Shown in pieces: positions 12,464-24,875 of a DNA stretch of 64,000 nucleotides. How positions within the stretch are numbered: position 1 is the first letter of the stretch; every line of letters starts with the position of its first letter. A program made the position numbers and the translations under genes. The DNA comes from Purshia tridentata (lineage: Eukaryota; Streptophyta; Magnoliopsida; Rosales; Rosaceae), in the NCBI GenBank assembly GCA_003254885.1, contig QANT01002318.1, positions 1-64,000 on the forward strand. The letters run 5' to 3'. Below the pieces are notes generated by a model. That model worked only from the letters and a program-made list of their open reading frames with translations. It was not told the origin of the DNA and made no database searches.

Positions 12464-12905
12464 ATGATATAATTTGAGCATCCAATCCAAAATTAATTGG
12501 TAATGAATGAAGAGATCTAAGACATTATAAGCATATATGCTAAGCTCTAGTTTTCTGATGTGAGACATTGCTCTACATTACTCTAAAAATGTTAAGGCCT
12601 TATTAGTGGCTTGTAAGAGTTTGAAATTGCTAATTGGTTTTGGAATAGATATCTAAATTTTTTTTATGATATCAAAGCTTAGTTATTCATGTATAAGACT
12701 TAACGATCACACGTACTCCTATGTCATCCAATATAATTTGTCTACGTATTAAGCTCAAAGTCTCACTACACATGCAAGCGCGTACTTGTTAAGAGTAATG
12801 TCTCACATCGAAAAACTAAAATTTAACATATATTTTTGTAAGATCTTGAGTCTCTCCATTTATTATCAATTAATTTTAAATTAAATGTTCAAATTTTATC
12901 ATATC
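12464..12905. repeat. long imperfect inverted repeat (foldback element candidate)
   Basis: Left arm 12464-12575 (ATGATATAATTTGAGCAT ... CTGATGTGAGACATTG) is complementary in order to right arm 12790-12905 (TAATGTCTCACATCG ... AAATTTTATCATAT). The arms are about 110 bp and imperfect, separated by about 215 bp. Such arms suggest a foldback/MITE-like transposon or an old inverted duplication; no target duplication was identified. Similar words (AATTGGTAAT, ATTCAACTTAAAATGAATT) occur at 43780-44050, hinting at a dispersed family. Confidence 0.55.
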
Positions 12906-13754
12906 TCCCATGCAATGACTGAAAAAAAAAGAAGAAAAAAAAACTTAATTTTATGAATCTAGATTCTCAACTCTTTGTTTTTTTATTTTTGGCAACTGTA
13001 GATTTGTAGTGTTCAACAATGAAAGGAAAAAAGAGTAAAATATAGAGGTAAATGGTATTGACAATTATTAGCAGCAAAGTGAGAGCCGCTGACAACACAG
13101 CATCTCATATAGTTTTATCTCTCTTCTCTCTCTCTCTTAATCATCATCACCCTCATAATCGTCATCTCTCCATTCATTCATTTATTTCTCTCTCTTTCTT
13201 GTTTCTCTCTCTTCATTTATCTCTCCCCCCACAGCCCATCCACTCTTTCTGTCTTTTCCTTTCTCTCCTGTCTGTCATTTTTGCAGAGCGAGCTCGCAGT
13301 GCAGTTGATGGGGATGATGATGATGGTGATTCTCATGCCCTTGTTCTGCTCCTCATGCTCATCACCACCACCACAACCCCTTCCTTTACCGCTTTCATCT
13401 TTTCCCTAATTATTTATTCGTTTGTTTGTTTATTTTTGGGTTTGTTTAAGCAACCCACAAAGGAATAAAAATCAAATCTGAAAGAGATAGAGAGAGTAGT
13501 AGTTGCAGTACTACTGAGAAGGTGAAAGTCCAGAGCGAAAGCCAGAGCCAGCACTAACTCATAGGAATTCACTTTCTGCCTCCTCTCTTTCATCTCTCCA
13601 GTTGTCTAATCTTCTCCTTTTTCTCCCTTCTTATCTTTCACCAACCTTCTCCTTTGTACCCACTTCAATTTTTCCCATTACCCAATACCCACCTCTCTCT
13701 CTCTCTTCTCAGCCTAGTGCGAGAGAGTGAGAACAATTTGGAAACTGCAACTGC

Positions 13755-13781
13755 AAGAAGAAGAAGAAGAAGAAGAAGAAG
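13755..13781 (+). repeat. (AAG)9 microsatellite in GTL1 leader
   Basis: Nine AAG units about 90 bp upstream of the GTL1 start codon, in the presumed 5' untranslated region. Likely length-polymorphic. Confidence 0.9.
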
Positions 13782-13797
13782 ATCCACCGCTTAATTA

Positions 13798-13851
13798 ATG
13801 TACCGTTATTCGGTTGCGGAGCTAGAATTCATTGGGATTAATACGAATTAG
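13798..13851 (+). other. upstream ORF just before GTL1, 17 codons
   Basis: ATG at 13798 opens a 17-codon frame (MYRYSVAEL...) ending in TAG at 13849-13851, leaving 17 nt before the GTL1 ATG at 13869. So close to the main start it should be in the mRNA and would tax initiation unless it is bypassed or reinitiation occurs. Coding conservation cannot be judged here. Confidence 0.5.
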
Positions 13852-13868
13852 GCACCAAGTGGAGGATT

Positions 13869-16813
13869 ATGCAGCAACCAGGAGGAGGAGGAGGAGGAGG
13901 AGGAGCTTCCCAATCCCAATCCCAATCCCACTACGTGTCAGCTGAAGAGATGACTACTCCTGCTGCTCCTTCCATGGCTGGAGAAGCAGCAGCAGCAGCA
14001 GACCCAGCTCAGCTCGTGGAATCGGCCTCGCCAATCAGCAGCAGGCCGCCTGCATCCGCCGCCATCAATTTGGACGAGCTCATGACTCTCTCAGGAGCAG
14101 CTGCTGCCGAAGATGCAGCGGATCGAGGCGGTGGAGGAGGAGACGGTGGCGGCATCGGTGGTTCCGGAGGGAACCGATGGCCTCGTCAGGAGACGTTGGC
14201 GCTGCTCAAGATTAGGTCTGAGATGGATACGGCGTTCCGTGACGCCACCCTCAAAGGTCCCTTATGGGAAGATGTCTCCAGGTATATATTCCCAATACGA
14301 ATTTTAATTTTAATTTTTTTCTTTTCTTTTCAAAACCAAATCAAATTCCAAATTAAAAAAATTTAATTCGTTTCTTCTTTTGGGTATCAAAATTTATTCA
14401 TTTTCTTCTTCATTCGGCATTCCCAATACTGATTATATTTGGATGGGTTTTTTTGCAAAATTCCTGTTGAAAAAAATTAATCATTCTGCCATTTCTGCAT
14501 ACATACAATTCTCTCTCACACACAGAACCAGCCAGAGAGGCAGAGAGAGCCGCACATGGGACATGGCCTTCTATCTCTTTCCATCACGATTCACGAGTTG
14601 GGCATCTTTCCTTTCTTTTCCTTCTTGGAATATAGAGCGGGGCTCAGATCCACTGCATGACTTGTAGCCAATCCCCCTTTTTTGTCTCCTCTTTAAAAAT
14701 AAATTTTTATTTTATGCAAATTTGAAAATCCCGATAAGATTTCCTTTGTTTACCCTTAAAATCAAATATTAAATTGTACTATTTTCTGTCCCCCCAAACT
14801 CCTTTTTATAATCATTTTAATTTGTAACGGGGAGAGAAATAGACCAAGTGAGGGACCGTGGGAGCCTGGGAGGTTCTCTCTTCTTTGTCTTCTTTTCACA
14901 CCCCCTCTCTCAAGTCATTGTTGGGAAGATGATGGTTTCTTTATTTTAATGCTTTTTTTTTTTTGTATATAATAACAAAAATATATATATTTATATGCAA
15001 GTGAGTGAGTGCATGGTTGTGTACTTTTTTAGGAAATTGGCGGAGTTGGGATACAAAAGAAGTGCGAAGAAATGCAAAGAGAAATTCGAGAACGTGCACA
15101 AGTACTACAAGAGAACTAAAGAAGGCCGCGCCGGTCGTCAAGACGGCAAGAGCTACAAGTTTTTCACCGAGCTGGAGGCTCTCCACGGCACCACCGCCAA
15201 CGTCTCCGCTTCTCCACCGGTTCACCACGCCACCCACACCGCCGCCAACCAGGTTTCCGTTGGATTTGGGTCCATCAGCAACCCGATGCCCATTTCTTCA
15301 TTCCGAATGTCTCCTGGAATCCCATCATCCCAACCTGCTACTATGGGAATGTTCGCTACAGATTTCGGTACTGCAACTGTCACTACAACTGCAGCAACTG
15401 CACCGGCTACTGCAACAACCGCCGCCCCAATGGGCATGAGCTTCTCATCTAATAGCACATCATCGTCACCGGGCTCTGACGATGATGACGATTTAGAAGG
15501 AGAGCCATCGAACACCGGGGTTAGCCGGAAGCGCAAGCGAGTGTCATCAAGAGGAGGGAACAGTAGCACAAGAAAGATGATGGAGTTTTTTGAGAGTCTA
15601 ATGAAGCAGGTGATGCAGAAGCAAGAGGCCATGCAGCAGAGGTTTCTGGAGGTGATAGAGAAGAGAGAGCAGGACAGAACGATAAGGGAAGAGGCTTGGA
15701 AGCGGCAGGAGATTGCTAGGTTGACTCGGGAGCACGAGCTCATGACTCAGGAACGAGCCATCTCTGCTTCTAGAGATGCTGCCATTATTGCCTTTCTACA
15801 GAAAATTACTGGCCAGACAATTCAATTACCTCCTCCGGTGAACGTTCACGCCGCCCCACCGCCACCAGTGCCGCCATCCGTCGCGACAGCCACGCCGCTG
15901 CAGCCACCTCCGCCGCCACATCATCAACAGCAAATACATCAACAAGTACAGCAGCAGCAACAACACCAAGTACTACCTCATCATCAGCAGTCTCAAAGTG
16001 CTCAAGGACTCACACGGCATCATCAGCAACCATCGAATATTTCAACCGAGGTAGTCATGGCTGTCCCGGAACAGCAGCTCCCGCCACAGGAGATCAATGC
16101 TAGTGGAGGAGGGAGCTTCGAACCAACCTCCTCATCATCTTCATCAAGATGGCCAAAAGCAGAAGTTCTTGCGCTCATAAAATTGAGGAGTGGGCTGGAG
16201 TCGAGGTATCAAGAGGCAGGTCCAAAGGGTCCTCTTTGGGAGGAAATCTCCGGTGGTATGCAGCGGATGGGTTACAAGAGGAGTTCCAAGAGATGCAAGG
16301 AGAAATGGGAGAACATCAACAAGTATTTTAAGAAGGTGAAGGAAAGCAACAAGCAACGCCCAGAAGATGCAAAAACCTGTCCCTACTTTCACGAACTTGA
16401 CGCACTTTACCGGAAAAGGATACTTGGCGGTGGAGGTGGAGGTGGTAGCAGCAGCTCATTGGGTAACCAGAATAGGAGTCAGCTGGGTCAACCACAAGTA
16501 CAGCCGCCGCAGCAGGAGAACCCAAAATTGGATTCAGCTACAAATCCCCAAGATAGGAGTACTACTACTAGTCAGGTCCAACCAAGTCATGTGGCTGCAC
16601 CACAAACACAACCGACAGTAGCCACTGAATCAGAGAACAAGAATGGAGATCATAGCACAAATGCGGAAGCAAGCAACCCAGCTTTGCCAGCGAGCCTCTT
16701 TGGAGAGCGAGCGGAAGAGGCGGCCAAGAAGGTAAAGTTTACCATATATAAATACCTTTAAGTATATATGGTGCTTATGTCCAAAAATAGGTCGTTTCAG
16801 TTTCAGTTTAGTT

Positions 16814-16851
<38 letters not shown>

Positions 16852-17212
16852 CTTTTATGCAATGACTATAGGCTAGCGAGCTTTAGATACATGCTGATTA
16901 TTGTGTTTGCATTTGAAGCCAGAAGACATTGTGAAGGAGTTGATGGGGCAGCAGGAGCATGATCATCATCAAAATCAACAACAACGGCCGCAACAATTAG
17001 TAGTAGATGACTATGATAGGATTGAGGAAGCGGACAGCGACATCAATCTTGACCAAGACGAGGACATGGAAGATGAGGACGAAGAAGATGACGAGGAAAT
17101 GGAAAATGAGAGGAAGATGGGGTATAAGATAGAGTTTCAGAAACAGAACACAACAGGCCCATCCAATGGGGGAGGAAATGGGGCACCCTCCTTCTTGGCC
17201 ATGGTTCAATAA
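13869..17212 (+). CDS. GTL1: GT-2-like trihelix transcription factor GTL1
   Basis: Three exons: 13869-14281, 15033-16731 and 16919-17212, giving 801 aa. Two trihelix DNA-binding domains lie at about residues 103-190 and 510-598. The aromatic anchors are W104/W133/F156 in the first and W511/W540/W563 in the second. Between them are a basic nuclear signal RKRKR (303-307), a long charged helix (about 318-385) with the block SASRDAAIIAFLQKITGQTI, and a Pro/Gln/His-rich stretch. The C-terminus is strongly acidic and ends SFLAMVQ, like Arabidopsis GTL1 (FLTMVQ). GTL1 binds GT elements and represses growth genes, controlling ploidy-linked trichome and root-hair growth and stomatal density; that role is from the family, not seen here. 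Gly, Gln and Asp/Glu runs make this protein longer than Arabidopsis GTL1. Intron 1 splits the first DNA-binding domain after VS(R). A 17-codon upstream ORF precedes the start. Confidence 0.96.
16816..16848. repeat. (AT)n microsatellite in GTL1 intron 2
   Basis: Uninterrupted AT run of about 33 bp inside the 187-bp intron 16732-16918. Confidence 0.9.
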
Positions 17213-20200
17213 CGATTGATCAATCTGCATCTGTATCTCCATCCTCATCTTCATCGTTCCTAATCTGTACAATAATGTACGTATCTACTACCCGTGTTCA
17301 GAAGCTCAAGTAAGATATATATACCCATAACATCTACCTGGGCTGATGATTCCTGATGATCGACACTAGTTCTCATTCCAAGTTTTTTTCTTCTTCTTGT
17401 TTTTCTTAAATATCTTTCATTAATTCGATCTCTCCTTTGATCATCACCATCTTCTTCTGATTTTTGTTGTTCTCTAGCTTGGTCATCATCTTCTTGTTTT
17501 TGTTCTTCTTCTACTTGTTGTTGGGTAGAATGTATAGCTTTTCTAAGATGAATTAATATCTTGGATAGCCGGTATCATTATCATCATCATCATTGTCATC
17601 ATGTCACTACTACTTGTATCATCAGTTTTTCCAATTTATTGATTTATTGGTGAATAAAGAAACCGTTTAAAGGAAAAAACGGGAAGGGATTGGATTAAGA
17701 GATAGAGGGGAATAAGCTAGCTCTGAAAGTAGCTAGCAAACAGTACTATCTTCGTATCATAATTGTGGTTATTGAGATCATACAGAAGAAAAACAAAACA
17801 AGCCTGCATGGAAAGAAAAGAGAAGTGGACAGTTTCATCAATCAGAAGCAGAAGCAGATGAATTCAGTACTAATTCATTTTACTTTTCTTTTTCTTTTTT
17901 CTTTTTTGTTTCTTGTTATAATTAAGCTCTGAGTTCTTTGTAACTTGCTTGGTTTGAATGCAATGAAAAAACTGGGCTCTCCAGATTTCATCTTCACTAT
18001 TCAAAATTCTATGTGTGTTATGTTTTATTATTAAATTTTGATGGATTAATTTTTTAATTATTTATGTTGGTTTTTGATAATTGATGAATATGTAGTTGTG
18101 AGACAAATGGGCATAGCTAGTGATGCCAGCTAATTTGAGGCTTTCACTTTACTTGTAGACTTTTAAGAGATGGGGGGCGCGAACATGGTGGTGTGGTGTG
18201 GTGTTGGCCTTGGCTGCGCGCCACGTCATCATCATCTGATAACAGGATAGAATTAATTTGTCAGTGTCAGTGATGACGATCATTTGGAGTTTCTCTCTGT
18301 CTCTCTCTGATCTCGTTAGCTAGCTAACCCAGTTATATATTTATATATATAATTCTCAAGGGTTGACCTTTATATATTACTTACCTGTTACTAATTTCGA
18401 AAGATATTGCGTTTAATATTAGTTTTATATTGGTTTGCTTTTTGTTATCTCAAGCACTCCAGCGACTTTCAAGTCTCAAAGTTAAGTTTGCAAGCAACAT
18501 GTTTTCACCAATTTGACTTTGATCGAGACCATTTTAATCATCTTTCCCTTGTTTAATTTTTGTTGAGAGAGCTAGACTGGATTAATCAAACCTTGGTGGT
18601 TAGGAAACCACGTACCCATCAACATGCATGTAGTAGTCAATATTAATTTAGTGATAATCACGTCTCTCTCTCTCTCTAGTGGAAATTAAAGTTTGATCGC
18701 AATCTCAAAGCTGGAACTCAACATCATAAATAAAAAGAAAATTACATGGTGGTTGATGCATGTCAAATATTGGTTCAATATAATTACCTTCAGTACTGTC
18801 CCTAGCAACTAATTATTATTCGACTAAAATTTAATTAGTTATTGAAGTGACACCGGTGTAGTATTAATCAAATGAGTATGACTAAAAAGAATTTGGTACC
18901 TTGCCCAACCAATACATGTTCGATCATGTTGTACTATTTTTCTTTATATATATATATATATTATATCCCACATGCAAACATCTATATTTCTTCTTGATTA
19001 TTCCATGTCTTTATAAGCCTCCGAATTCCATCATGTATGCATATTGCAATATCTTCACTTTTAAGTGCTGTGTAATAATGAGTTCCAAACTATATAATAT
19101 AAATAAAGGAGTTCGATAAATAAATACAGCACATGGGGCAAGAGTGGCTTGGTTGGTGTTGGTGGAGGAATTTACACATAATTAATGAAAGTCCCCAGCC
19201 TGTACTCTTTTCGTTTTCCTATATCTATATATTCTTTCTGCGCCACTATTTTTTTTTTTTTAATTACACTTTACCACACTCACACTTTTACATAATTGCA
19301 ATTCGAATTATTTATAAATATTCAAATTAAAATTACCCAACAGCACAAGGGAGGTAATTAATTAATATTTATTTTGATCAAATGGTACGTTGATTAATAT
19401 AAAAGTTCAAAAAATTTGTTTATAATTAAGCTAATTAATTGCATTAATGATGGCGTCGTTTATAAGTATCAATGGAGATGTACACCGCATGAAAGGCGGT
19501 GCGAATGTGATGAGATTCCTTCCTTTTAAATATCACGTGTGCTGTCTACCGTCAAGTTGTTTTAGTACGTGGCTGAAAACCAAAGCTTATAGTATTAGGC
19601 TCACTTCACTTTCTTCTTCCAGCAAACTCATCACCGTCACTAAAAATGAATTCTAATCTTTTTTCCTTTCACTTCTCTCCTTGTTTTTTTTGATGAGTCT
19701 GTGACTATGACTACAGAGTCTATGGTCCCTGAATATAGGATATAGAATGACAACTCCGGAATCATGTGGATTTCAGGTAAATGTCTGCAGTCCATTTCAC
19801 TATTATTCAGCACCGCCATTTATGACCTAAGCACATGCTTAGCAGCATTACTCTAAACATGTAAACAACTGTCAATTAACCCTAATACATGTTTTATTTT
19901 ATTTTTTATTACATTAAAGGAAATCAAACTCTGAACCTAACCTAATCATAAAAGGCTTAAACCCTAATGCGTGTTTACTCTCACACAACCTAAGCAAACA
20001 GGACACAGAATAATACCACATCAAAGCTTATGCTTTCTTTAAAAGTAATCCAGGGCCAGACTCATAAAATGAGAAAAAGACCAATTCTACATTCATATCA
20101 AACTCAAATTGGAAACCAATTTTCCACGGCATCAGTGTCAAAAAAACATATTTTTGAGATTTGAGATCCAGGGAAAACATTACAAAACTGAGTTCCTATG

Positions 20201-20246
20201 AAGCTCCAGGGAGATTAATCCTAATAATTAGGGATGCCCTGCCCTA
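17213..20246. other. intergenic between convergent GTL1 and TMPIT genes
   Basis: GTL1 3' flank followed by AT-rich DNA with CT runs near 18295-18310 and 18663-18680. No further gene or clear transposon recognised. Confidence 0.5.
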
Positions 20247-23200
20247 CTACAAATCCTGCTTGCTCTTACTTCTTTTCATCTTCGCCTTAAACCTTGACTT
20301 CACCATGAGCGTCTGTACCGTATTTACAAAGTTCCCAACTGCCATTAAAACTAACAGTATGCCGCAAAAACTTACCTGCCAAAAATATCTTTTCCATTAC
20401 ATATGCAATGACAGATATGAATTACACCAAGTTCTCTCGAGATTTAGTGAAAATATAATGCTACCCTCCTGTTTTCGGAAAGTACAGAGAGCTCCCCTCT
20501 TATAGTGAATTTAAGGAGAATCTTTATGTTGTACATCCCATTTGGCTTCTTAATTCCAAGAATGGTTCTAAAATATTTTTTGGATTACAAGTAAAAATTT
20601 AATTTTGTTCGGTTATATTTTGAAGGTAATACAATATAGGAGCAAATAATAATATTTTGAAACTCAGAAATGAAATTTAGACTTCAGGTAGAAAAGGACA
20701 GTTGGCAGAAATTCTTCAAAAGTAGATTGAAGAGGTGAGCTCTGTGTAATTTCTGAAAACAAAATGGACATCTCTGAATTTTCACAAACCCCGGTCAGGT
20801 TGGTATTAGTTTACTGTTACAATTCTATTTTTGTTCATATAAATCACAGAAGTTCTTGTTCAAAATTACAAAATTACAAAATTACCTGCCATTCAGAAGC
20901 AACCCCAACCAAAGCAGTCTTAAGCAACAGTAGTCCGACATATGCCTCAAAACCCTAAAACAATACAAGCACAAACAAATATTCAAATTGCAATCAAGTC
21001 ACTGGGCTAACCCTTTTTATTTTATTTTTTATAGTTTGATTTAAATAAAGAGGAATGCTATCCACCTTCTCTTTCTACCTTCTCCTTTATTATTCATATT
21101 TTAAAATATATTTTCATGATCCGAATCGTTCATATTTTAGATCATTATTTGAAGATCAACTTTGCAAAAAATGAACTAAATCGAAAATCGTTTGATCATG
21201 TTATTGTTATAAATAAACTAACGGTGAATGAAATTGTTACCAAAACCGTCTGTTTATTTTATCATAATTACATAATCAAACGATTTCCGATTTGATTGAT
21301 TTTGTAGAGATGATCTTCATTGTTAGATCTAACAAATGAACGGTTTCGATTATCAATTTACGATGTGAAATTAGAATAATAAAAGAGAAGGTGGATTTGG
21401 AGAAGGTGGATAGCATTCCCCTTAAATAAAAATCTGGGGCAGACCTAGCTTAGTCTGCATTACAATGCAAGAAAGCATCACCATTTCCCACCCACCCAGA
21501 CACACATACTTGGTACATGCACTTGCAAAATCTGGTCAGCCTATTTTCTACCCCAAAAAATTATGGTCAGCCCATTTCAGTTGTCCTGAATTGTAGCAGT
21601 CCAACCCCAACCTTTCATGAAGCCATGCATAGGACATGTATCATATCAATTTATAGTGCAACTTAACTTCTGACATGAATTTCTATCTCCTATGAATTTG
21701 GCTGACTAATTCATTCTGCTGCATGTCATGTAAAACTCATAAGAGGCATGATATACAAGTTAATGCAGACAATCATTAGTAAATTAGGTTACGTTAGTGT
21801 CAGTTAAATCATATCTATCAATCTTGTAGGAGATTGGCCAAAAAAAAATATCTTGTAGAGATATGAACATGTTGTTTAATCACCTGCAATACAAAAAGTA
21901 TGGGACATAGAAGCCACAATTGACCGTCTACACCAGCTGTTTCCCCCCAGACGACATCCATTCTCTTGGCCTGAAAATAAAAAACAAATATATAATCAAT
22001 GACAATATCAGGCCTATATTTTTTAAGCAAACAATTGATCTTTAGAATGGCACCTTTCCCAATGCAATTCGAGTATAGAGTCTCTGGCGTTGATATCTAT
22101 TTTGTAAAAGCATAGCAATTCCTTGCATCATAGCCCATTGTAGGAAAAGTTGTACCCCTCGCTGCACAAGATTTCACTAATCTTTTAACAATTCCAAAGC
22201 AGTTAGCATACAATAAAACAAAAGTTACCTGCTTCTGGGCACAATTTGGTTGTCCTTTAATCTCCCATGTTAGACTAACAAGGGCCATAAGCATAGCGCA
22301 ATAGTGATGGTATATCCACCTGAAAAAGCATATCAATATCTTTCTGAAAGAGTTTGTAATTCGTATTTTTGGTCACAATACCACTTAACCAACTAAAATA
22401 AATGGCCATGCATGACCATTTTGACAATATATCATATTGTTGTGAATTAAGCTTTAAGGGAAGAATAAGCAGACAATCCATGCATCCCACAAAAGATATT
22501 AAATTCTTTATTTGGTAATCATTTGTAGTGCCAAGATATAAGGCTGACTATGAATCACAATCACAAACCAAGTTAACTTCTATTTATGCACAACTTAACC
22601 CAACACCAAAGGTGGTAAAGAGTAGCTCTTTTGGAGTTAAAGCTTTCTTCCCACCTCAATACAATATACCTCACAAAAAGGTGAATTTTACAATACTTGG
22701 GACTACAGAAAACAGATATTATAAGAAATGTACAAAGGATATTACTTGCCATTTATGGATCCTAAAACAGGCCTCCAGAAAGTTTCCCATAAGTCTGTGT
22801 GTGCTTGATTACAAGTGCTAGTTGAACCAACATAATTTGAGACCAAAATATATATATAAATATATACACAAGTAAAAACATGCACGCACACAGCTTGAAT
22901 TAATTTCAGCTTCGTTATTGAAAAGAAATTATGGCAGGTCACTCAATCTTGGTTCTTTTATCTTGTAAACCAGTGTAGAGGAATAACGGCCAAGAAAAAG
23001 AAAAAGAAAATGTCAGGACAGATAGTATGCATTTACCATGGACGAATATCACTTCCGTTTACTCTCAATATGTTTTCTCGCAATGCCAAGCCAGTGTAGA
23101 GGAACAACAGCCATGCCTAACAAGTATAAACTCAAAAGTCAAATCAATTATGAAAACAAGCATTTAGATAAAAATTTAAGATCATTCTTCAAATCAAATC

Positions 23201-24875
23201 AAGTGATTTGCTTGTACCTGGTAAGCCTGAACTGGAAGTGCTGGCAAGCATCCATCCCAAATCCAAGATCTCAGAATAAGTAATGTTGCTGGAAAAAGAA
23301 GGAATAGTAGGGCAGTCCTATCCTGCTCCAAAGTCATAATATTGCAAGTGAGACTTCTCAAGCCATTTAGCTTGATATTCTTTGTAGCAACACAAGGTCA
23401 CAAGTTGGAGAAGGTAACTATAGAATATAACATGAGGGGTAGCATACCATGTGGGTGAATTCTACTTGAAGGGATTAGATTTTAACCAATATAAAAAAGA
23501 ATTAAAAAAAAAGGAAAAAAAGCATTTATGAGATATACTTTCCATTAGGGATATGTTGAGCTGGCATGCCTCTATCCAAAGATTAGCATGACTCACAAAA
23601 GACGAAAATTTACAAGCACACTTATTTCATCGCTGATGGATAAATTTACTTAACTAGAAAAGTGATAATTCAATTCAAACTCAAGGGCCTTCAATTTGTA
23701 TTAGAACATTTTACCTGCTATAATTCAAGATAACTATGTAATAACACGAATTAAAAGAATTCAAAGAAGGAAGAAATAAATCCCTAAAATCATAGAGATT
23801 ATAACATTGTTTATGTATGTGCACAGAGAAAGTTTGAACCTCTGGCTTTCATGTCAAGGGAGAGTATCTTTTTAGCCTTCATTGTAATTACTTGTAATTA
23901 TAGGAATGAACTCTAAGCACTGATTTTGCACTTAACATATTATTCCGATGTAAAATGAATATATTCCTTCAATTTTTATAACTTCTAGTGCATATGAAGC
24001 TCACCCATAAGGGTCTTTGAACAAAAGCTAAAAGCAAAACTGGCTGGGGCATAGAATAAAGCAATTTAAGAGAGCATATCACGTACTCTGTAAGCGTTGT
24101 ATTCTTCTTTAACCTTAAGCTGGATGTCTTTGCTATTGGAACGCACGTTGATAGGACCAAGAAACATCCTCAGGAACCTCCCTCCTGCATAAATGTTAAC
24201 CATTTAACAAAACCCGACAAGCCCAATCCAATTAATGAACGCAAAATTAAAGCAAAAATCTTGAAACTAATGACTAATGACTAATGAGATGATTAATGAA
24301 AAGAATACCCTGTGTTTTTCCAGGAAGAAACGAAGCGGCGTCCCCATCCACCAACATACATGTCGCCCTCTGCAAATCTTCTTCCAGCTGCCATTAACAT
24401 ATTCACACAAAAAAACACCAATCAAATTCAATCCCAATCCCAATTCCAAATTCATGCATATTTAGAATCCCAGAAAACACAAAAAAAACAAAATGGGGTA
24501 CGAATTGATCCGAGAAAGAAACTAATTGAGGCTTGAGCGATTTCAGTTTATGGGTATTGCATGCAGGGACATGCAAAAGCAGCAGCAGCAAAGAGAAGGA
24601 GAAAAGGGAACAAAAGAGCTTGCCTTTTCAGCTAACTTGGGATCCAAGGCCTTGTTGGAGAGCAGTTGGTTCCGGAGGCGGCGAATGGAGGAATCGAGAG
24701 ATTGGGCTCGTTGCCGGAGACCCAGTTCGTCGGCGGAGGTCCGGGAGACAAAGGAGGCAGCTGAGTCCTGCAGCTGCTTCACACCCTCCACCGCTTTGCC
24801 CACTTCCACTTGTATATCCTCACCACCACCACTGTTGGAAGAAGAAGAAGAAGAGTTCCTCTTCGCATCTCCCAT
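20247..24875 (-). CDS. TMPIT/TMEM120-like multi-pass membrane protein
   Basis: Ten exons on the minus strand: 24624-24875, 24309-24387, 24087-24184, 23218-23322, 23037-23116, 22229-22319, 22054-22161, 21884-21970, 20886-20954 and 20247-20375, giving 365 aa in one frame. The N-terminal third (SRTSADELGLRQRAQSLDSS) is a coiled coil. It is followed by several hydrophobic helices with the family blocks RPWWIYHHYCAMLMALVSLTW and AKRMDVVWGETAGVDGQLW, and a basic tail. TMPIT proteins are relatives of animal TMEM120 of the nuclear envelope/ER; the plant role is not established. From memory the Arabidopsis relatives are At1g33230 and At4g10430, and At1g33230 also sits beside GTL1. Intron 1 has a GC donor (AAG|GCAAGC). 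Exon 3 has a CAG/GAG tandem acceptor that could add one Gly. Intron 8 carries a Mutator-like MITE. Confidence 0.93.
21050..21421. mobile_element. Mutator-like MITE inside TMPIT-gene intron 8
   Basis: A 372-bp element with long terminal inverted repeats: GGAATGCTATCCACCTTCTC at the left, mirrored by GAGAAGGTGGATAGCATTCC at the right. It is flanked by a perfect 9-bp target duplication TTAAATAAA (21041-21049 and 21422-21430). Nine-bp duplications and long inverted ends indicate a MULE-derived non-autonomous element. There is no coding capacity. It sits wholly within the intron 20955-21883, which it lengthens without disturbing the splice sites. Confidence 0.93.
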
